Positions 59,842 to 64,000 of a DNA stretch of 64,000 bases are shown piece by piece. The DNA comes from Globodera rostochiensis (Eukaryota > Nematoda > Chromadorea > Rhabditida > Heteroderidae). The stretch spans positions 897,109-961,108 of the forward strand of contig JAEVLN010000007.1 in assembly GCA_018350325.1 (NCBI GenBank). The letters are read 5' to 3'. Numbering within the stretch: the stretch's first letter is position 1; each line of letters opens with the position of its first letter. Made by a program: the position numbers and the translations under genes. Below the pieces are notes generated by a model that saw only the letters and a list, made by a program, of their open reading frames with translations, did no database searches and had not been told where the DNA came from.

Positions 59842-60884
59842 TAGTGATGCACGAGACCCAAAATTTACCGAGACCCGAGACTCGAGACCGAGACCGAGAC
59901 TTGACCCCGAGACTCGAGACCGAGACCGAGACTTGACCCCGAGACTCGAGACCGAGACCGAGACCCAAAAAACCCGAGACTTTTCTCGAGTCGAGACTCG
60001 AGACCGAGACTTTTTTGAAAATTTTTTTTGAAATTCACTGAAATTTTTTTATTTTAAGCTCCAAAAATTTTAAATAAATACTTTTACACTTCGCGACAAT
60101 TTAAATTCCCATTTTTATTTCTGGAACGCTTTTGTCCGATGGTCCAGCCCATCGGAACCGCCGGGAAAAGAATTTAAAAAAAGTTCAATTTAGGAGTGTA
60201 TTTTCGGGGGTTTTATTGCATTTTTTTTTGTTAAGAAATTTTCAAAAATTAATTTTTTTTTTTTTTGCGAATTCTGCTTAACTTTTGGTGGGGGGTCGGC
60301 GGTGCCGATAGGCGCCGCCGAGAAAATTTGAATTTTTGACTCGATTTGTAGAGAGATTTGCTACCAAATTTAGAAATGTGGTAATTTTTTGAAGCTTTTT
60401 ATGGCGGTAAAAATGGAAGCTTTAGTGAATTTAATTGTGAAAATATGCATAAAAATTTGCAAAAAAAAAGATCGCCTTTTTATAAGGTTTACTGGGTGAT
60501 GTTTTTTTGTTGTTTGACTAAGATTCAGTAAAAAGGAGTATCTAATTATCAATTTAAATGAAGAAAAATTCATTTCACTGGGGGGACTAGAACTGACGAC
60601 AATATCGAGTAAGCGACACAGAATTTAACCACTGCGCCATACGTGAACTGTATTCCGAAAGTTGACAAAGTATTATAGGATTCTAAATTTTCAATTGTGT
60701 ATTTTCAAATCTTTCAAGCACATAATTCTTTAATGATTTCTCACCAAAATGGCATCTTTACCAGTGCAAAAAAGTCTCGATTTTCGAGACCAAGTACCCG
60801 AGACTCGAGACCGAGACCGAGACCCAAAAAACCCGAGACTTTTCTCGAGTCGAGACTCGAGACCGAGACTCTCGTGCATCACTA
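59842..60884. mobile_element. hAT-type element, 1043 bp, nested in the Polinton
   Basis: Inverted ends TAGTGATGCACGAG / CTCGTGCATCACTA are flanked by a perfect 8-bp duplication CTGCCCAG (59834-59841 and 60885-60892). Just inside each end are inverted arrays of gagactcgagaccgagacc words. There is no transposase, so it is non-autonomous. Confidence 0.9.
60577..60650 (-). repeat. tRNA-derived (SINE-like) fragment
   Basis: On the minus strand an A-box-like TGGCGCAGTGG and a B-box-like GTTCTAGTCCC are spaced as in tRNA genes, but acceptor and anticodon stems are not convincing. It lies inside the hAT element. Confidence 0.4.
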
Positions 60885-61353
60885 CTGCCCAGCCACCTTT
60901 TCTTCCATTTTAACTTTGAAAATTCCTCGGGATAGTTTTGGGCGCGAATTCCTTAAAGTCCGTGTCAAAATTGAGGTAAAAAACAGGAACCCTGCACCGA
61001 GCCGCAAATTCTTTTCAGATTGGTCCGTAGAAATGAAAACACAAAAGCATTTCAAGACAAAAGCCCCTGTCGGTCATCTGACATTGACCCGATTTTTTCA
61101 TTCATCAACAACAAAATGTTAAACTTTTGTGAGCCCCAATGAAATTGAGCAGAACGTCGAGTGAATGGCAAGGGAATTGCATCTTAATTGCAAAACCCTT
61201 GAGGGGAAAAATGCGCAAAAAATGGGTTCCCGTTTGTGGTGTTTTTTTAGTGGGTGGTTGGGTATTTATTCGTGGTTGTGAAGGCTGGAATATACCCCCC
61301 AACTATCTGTATTTTTTCAAGCTTCATCAAAAAAATTTTTTTAATATTATCTA

Positions 61354-61736
61354 ATGGCACAAAACGCCCCAAAAACTTTCTGGGGGGAATATGAGGTTTG
61401 TTGTTTATTGTTGTTTATAGGGAGAAGGAAATCCCTTAAATTATGTTTCAGGTTGAAAAAGTGCTGGACCGGCGCGAGCACCGTGGAGAGACACATTATT
61501 TTGTAAAATGGCAGGTCAAAAAAATATTTTTATACTCTGTTCAATATATTTGCCCTTACCCCCCTTTAAACCTTTAGAATTATACCTCAAAGAACAATTC
61601 ATGGTACCACACACATGTCTTTAGATATTTGCCCTATTCAAATTTTAGGGTCCCAGCGTCAGCATGTGATTGTCAGGACCTGATTACCCAATATGAAACG
61701 GAGTATGGCCTCTGGGGACGTGCTCGCTCGGTCTGA
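61354..61736 (+). CDS. Solo chromodomain mini-gene (72 aa, four exons) in the Polinton
   Basis: Exons 61354-61395, 61452-61514, 61578-61603 and 61649-61736 give exactly 72 codons plus stop, all with GT..AG introns (56, 63 and 45 nt). The protein is almost only a chromodomain: EYEVEKVLDRR (first strand), HYFVKWQNY (second, with the Tyr and Trp of the methyl-lysine cage), NSWVPAS (third) and DLITQYE (C-terminal helix). Chromodomains bind methylated histone tails; a protein this small could act as an adaptor or a competitor, which is inference. It lies near the right TIR, reading towards it. NSWV also occurs in the integrase chromodomain tail, so origin by duplication of an integrase tail is possible. 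Exons are too short for ordinary ORF screens. Transcript evidence is lacking. Confidence 0.75.
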
Positions 61737-61979
61737 TCCTTGCCCAATTCCCCAAGCCAAAATAGGAAGAAAAGAGATAAAACAATTTATATGTTGTTGT
61801 ACTGTTAAACGTAAAGACAGATGATAAAAGCAAAACTCTAAAAATATAAAATATTGCAGCGTTCGGAAGGGGGAAAGGAAGGTGAGATGGGGGGGGGGAA
61901 AGGGATTTTGAACGGTTTAATGACTGTGTTATTGTGTGAATTGCTTGTCGCCCTTTTTGTCTCTATTCTTTCATTGTCT

Positions 61980-62110
61980 CGTCTCTCACGTCGGAAACAG
62001 GAAGTCAGACGGGGGGGGGGGGTAATGCGTGCGTGTCTTTTTCTTCTAGCGTTCTTCTTTTACCGTACTCTCTCGCTGAAAAAGTATGGATCGGCAGCGG
62101 GGGGGGGGGT
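61980..62110. repeat. Internal diverged copy of the Polinton TIR
   Basis: gtgcgtgtctttttctt, taccgtactctctcgctgaaaaa and a following G-run match the right TIR (62716-62795) in the same orientation with about 80% identity by eye. It is about 700 bp inside the outer TIR. Confidence 0.7.
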
Positions 62111-62424
62111 CTCCCCAACCTTTTAATCAGATCATTCCCCTCCTTTATGTCTCTTCTCAGATTACCACTGACTATTATTAATAAGCAACTTAGGCTTTAT
62201 ATTATTTTTCTTTTACATATTCTAATAAAAATGTTTTAATTTAAATATACGAAATTTGAGTCGTTGCGCGTCATTTAATTATTAGTTTAATTCTCCACAA
62301 ATATGCTAAAGGGCAAAATAGCCTTAGCGGTGAACATTTTTTACAATTTAATTTTCTAGATATGTGTACAAAAAAGCAGATGTCCCTTTTAGCACATTCG
62401 TTTGAAGATTACCCAGTTGGAATC

Positions 62425-62526
62425 CGAACTTGGTGTCGTCCTACATCATCTCCGAAAAGAACACAAAGTGTTGGAAGAACTGAGCGCAAAAATTACCCAA
62501 ATGGGCCAAAAGAAACAGTGTTGATA
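62425..62526 (+). CDS. Possible terminal exon, coiled-coil-like
   Basis: After an acccag acceptor an open frame gives LESELGVVLHHLRKEHKVLEELSAKI and ends in a stop at about 62526. Heptad-like Leu/Val spacing suggests a coiled coil. No upstream exon identified. Weak call. Confidence 0.25.
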
Positions 62527-62689
62527 AGGCGCGGAAACAATATCCTTTGATTTGTTAAACTTGTTAATAAAAATTTTAAAAACGATAATCGGCCAGAGTT
62601 ATCATATTTTTGGAACAATAGCGTATGGGAATCATGTAATATAAAACCTTATTTTTACGACACATTAGTTTACCGATCTGCGCTAAGAG

Positions 62690-62926
62690 AGGGGGGGGGG
62701 AGTTGTGCGGGGCTCGTGCGTGCGTGTGTTTTTGTTCTCTAACTGTCTCCTCTTACCATACTCTCTCGCTGAAAAATGTGGATTGAGCGGTGGGGAGGGA
62801 ATGGTCAGGCAGGAAGAAAGTGATGTCGCCGGTGGAAGCGTGAGGGGACAAAAATTTGGGGCGGGTGTTCCGGAAGCGAAGTAGAAGGGCCGTGTTTTGG
62901 GGCCAAAATCTTGGCCCTATTCTGCT
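62690..62926 (-). repeat. Polinton right terminal inverted repeat
   Basis: Inverted match to 51571-51803, ending ggccctattctgct, followed by the ATTGTT duplication. Confidence 0.92.
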
Positions 62927-63372
62927 ATTGTTATTATATTTAAATTTAAACAAAACAAACTTTTTGGCTGACTTTTAGTGGAAAGCGGGTTTTTTATTCA
63001 GTCGGTCGCACCTTCCTTCCATCACCGCAGCCGGAACACAAAGCCCCTCCAAAATGAGAAGAACAAAAAATTGGATAAAAAATTACATTTTTCTTAAAAT
63101 GGTTGTCAATTTTTGGGGGTTTTTACTTTTTCGAATTAATTTCATGAATTATTTAAATGGCAAAAAATGAATGAATATATTCAGAAAAATGATTTAATTA
63201 ATGGAGGAATTTGAATTTTTTTAATGTGAAAATATTTGCCAATTTCAGCCCTTAATGGGAATATTTCTGTTTCCACTCATATGGCAAAAGTAAAAATGTA
63301 AACAAAGAAATGTGCAAATATTCAAGCTACAAAAATGTATTCATTTTATCTGGCAAGCCAAAATGTACATTA

Positions 63373-63474
<102 letters not shown>

Positions 63475-63604
63475 TTTGTGGTTTAAATAAAAATGTAGTC
63501 AGAAAAAATATTTTTTTCAAATGTACAAATAAACAAAAGCATCTGTCTGGCATAAATGAAAACTTTGGAATTGATCCAAACTACAATAAGAAAGCACAGA
63601 AAAA

Positions 63605-64000
63605 TCATTGTAGTAAAATTATTTTTCAATTAGTTCAAATTAACGGTTCATTAGGCTTGCCTAAACCATCCTGAGCTTAGGGGTTCGTTAGGCTTAGACT
63701 TAGGCCTAAGCCTAAGCTTAGGGGTTCATAGTTCAAATTAGGGGTTCATTAGGCTTACCGGCTTTTGTTAGTCAAAAGTCGTTTTTTCCTTAATTTTCAA
63801 AAATTATCCCATTCAAAACCGTTTCAAATTCTCAATTTTTTTTATTCACTTTCTACGGCTTTAAAAGAAATAGCTTAATTGCCTCGAGAATCAATCAATT
63901 AAAGTAAAATAAAAAATATTTCCATAGCTAAAATGTTTTCTAAATTGAACTGAATCGATTGAATGGTGGGGAATGCCACATTTAAAATATTCCTAATCTT
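63605..64000. repeat. Duplicated segment, copy 2 (without MITE)
   Basis: Matches 44890-44910 joined to 45490-46000 in the same orientation, including cattgtagtaaaatta, gcttaggcctaagc words and gaaatagctnaattgcctcg. It lacks the Tc1-type MITE. Runs off the right edge. Confidence 0.8.

Larger units (their letters stand above)
51571..62926. mobile_element. Polinton/Maverick DNA transposon, 11.36 kb, complete ends
   Basis: Inverted ends AGCAGAATAGGGCC / GGCCCTATTCTGCT are flanked by a perfect 6-bp duplication ATTGTT (51565-51570 and 62927-62932). AG..CT termini and 6-bp duplications are the hallmark of Polintons. Inside are a retroviral-like integrase with chromodomain, a protein-primed-type family B DNA polymerase, one uncharacterised ORF and a solo chromodomain gene. 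Capsid, maturation protease and packaging ATPase genes were not recognised. At 11.4 kb, including a 1-kb hAT insert, it is shorter than usual (15-20 kb), so internal deletion is likely. Confidence 0.93.

Overview
This window is eukaryotic and looks like a nematode genome. It is AT-rich, genes are split by short (about 40-60 nt) GT..AG introns with TTTCAG/TTTTAG acceptors, several first exons encode signal peptides, one gene family is a nematode-type serpentine chemoreceptor (Srd-like), and transposon debris is dense. A plant-parasitic tylenchid would fit, but nothing here proves the species.

Layout. 1-3501: minus-strand multi-exon gene for a secreted helical protein (gene A), running off the left edge. 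3.5-13 kb: transposon-rich DNA with a MULE-like fold-back element, a small secreted-protein gene, a decayed Srd copy, a long-TIR element, a tandemly duplicated tRNA-like sequence and a hAT MITE. 13.1-19.6 kb: a secreted-protein gene whose 5.9-kb first intron is almost entirely a 22-bp satellite. 20-21.6 kb: two weak plus-strand coding pieces and a minus-strand first exon with a duplicated signal peptide. 22.2-44.4 kb: an apparently intact Srd gene followed by two abutting large palindromes. Palindrome 1 (arms 22409-25144 / 25478-28212, near-identical) mirrors the Srd gene. Palindrome 2 (arms 28212-35317 / 37183-44377, slightly diverged) carries two mirrored copies of a secreted helical-protein gene (gene B, probably related to gene A) and of an 80-aa secreted protein. 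Gene B is frameshifted in the left arm only. 44.4-51.5 kb: MITEs, a 107-bp tandem repeat, and a small cysteine-bearing gene with a homopolymer frameshift. 51571-62926: a complete-ended Polinton/Maverick element with 235-bp TIRs and a perfect 6-bp target duplication. 62.9-64 kb: an (AT)n tract and a second copy of the 45.5-kb repeat.

The Polinton has an intact integrase with DDE residues and a chromodomain, a protein-primed-type family B polymerase gene with introns and apparent in-frame stops, one uncharacterised ORF, and an overlooked four-exon, 72-codon gene that is little more than a chromodomain. I could not recognise capsid, protease or packaging ATPase genes. A 1-kb hAT-type element with a perfect 8-bp target duplication is nested in it.

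The most unusual features are the solo chromodomain gene at the Polinton's right end, the satellite-filled intron, and the two palindromes meeting at one breakpoint inside a truncated chemoreceptor exon. The palindromes need raw-read confirmation because inverted duplications of this kind can be assembly artefacts.
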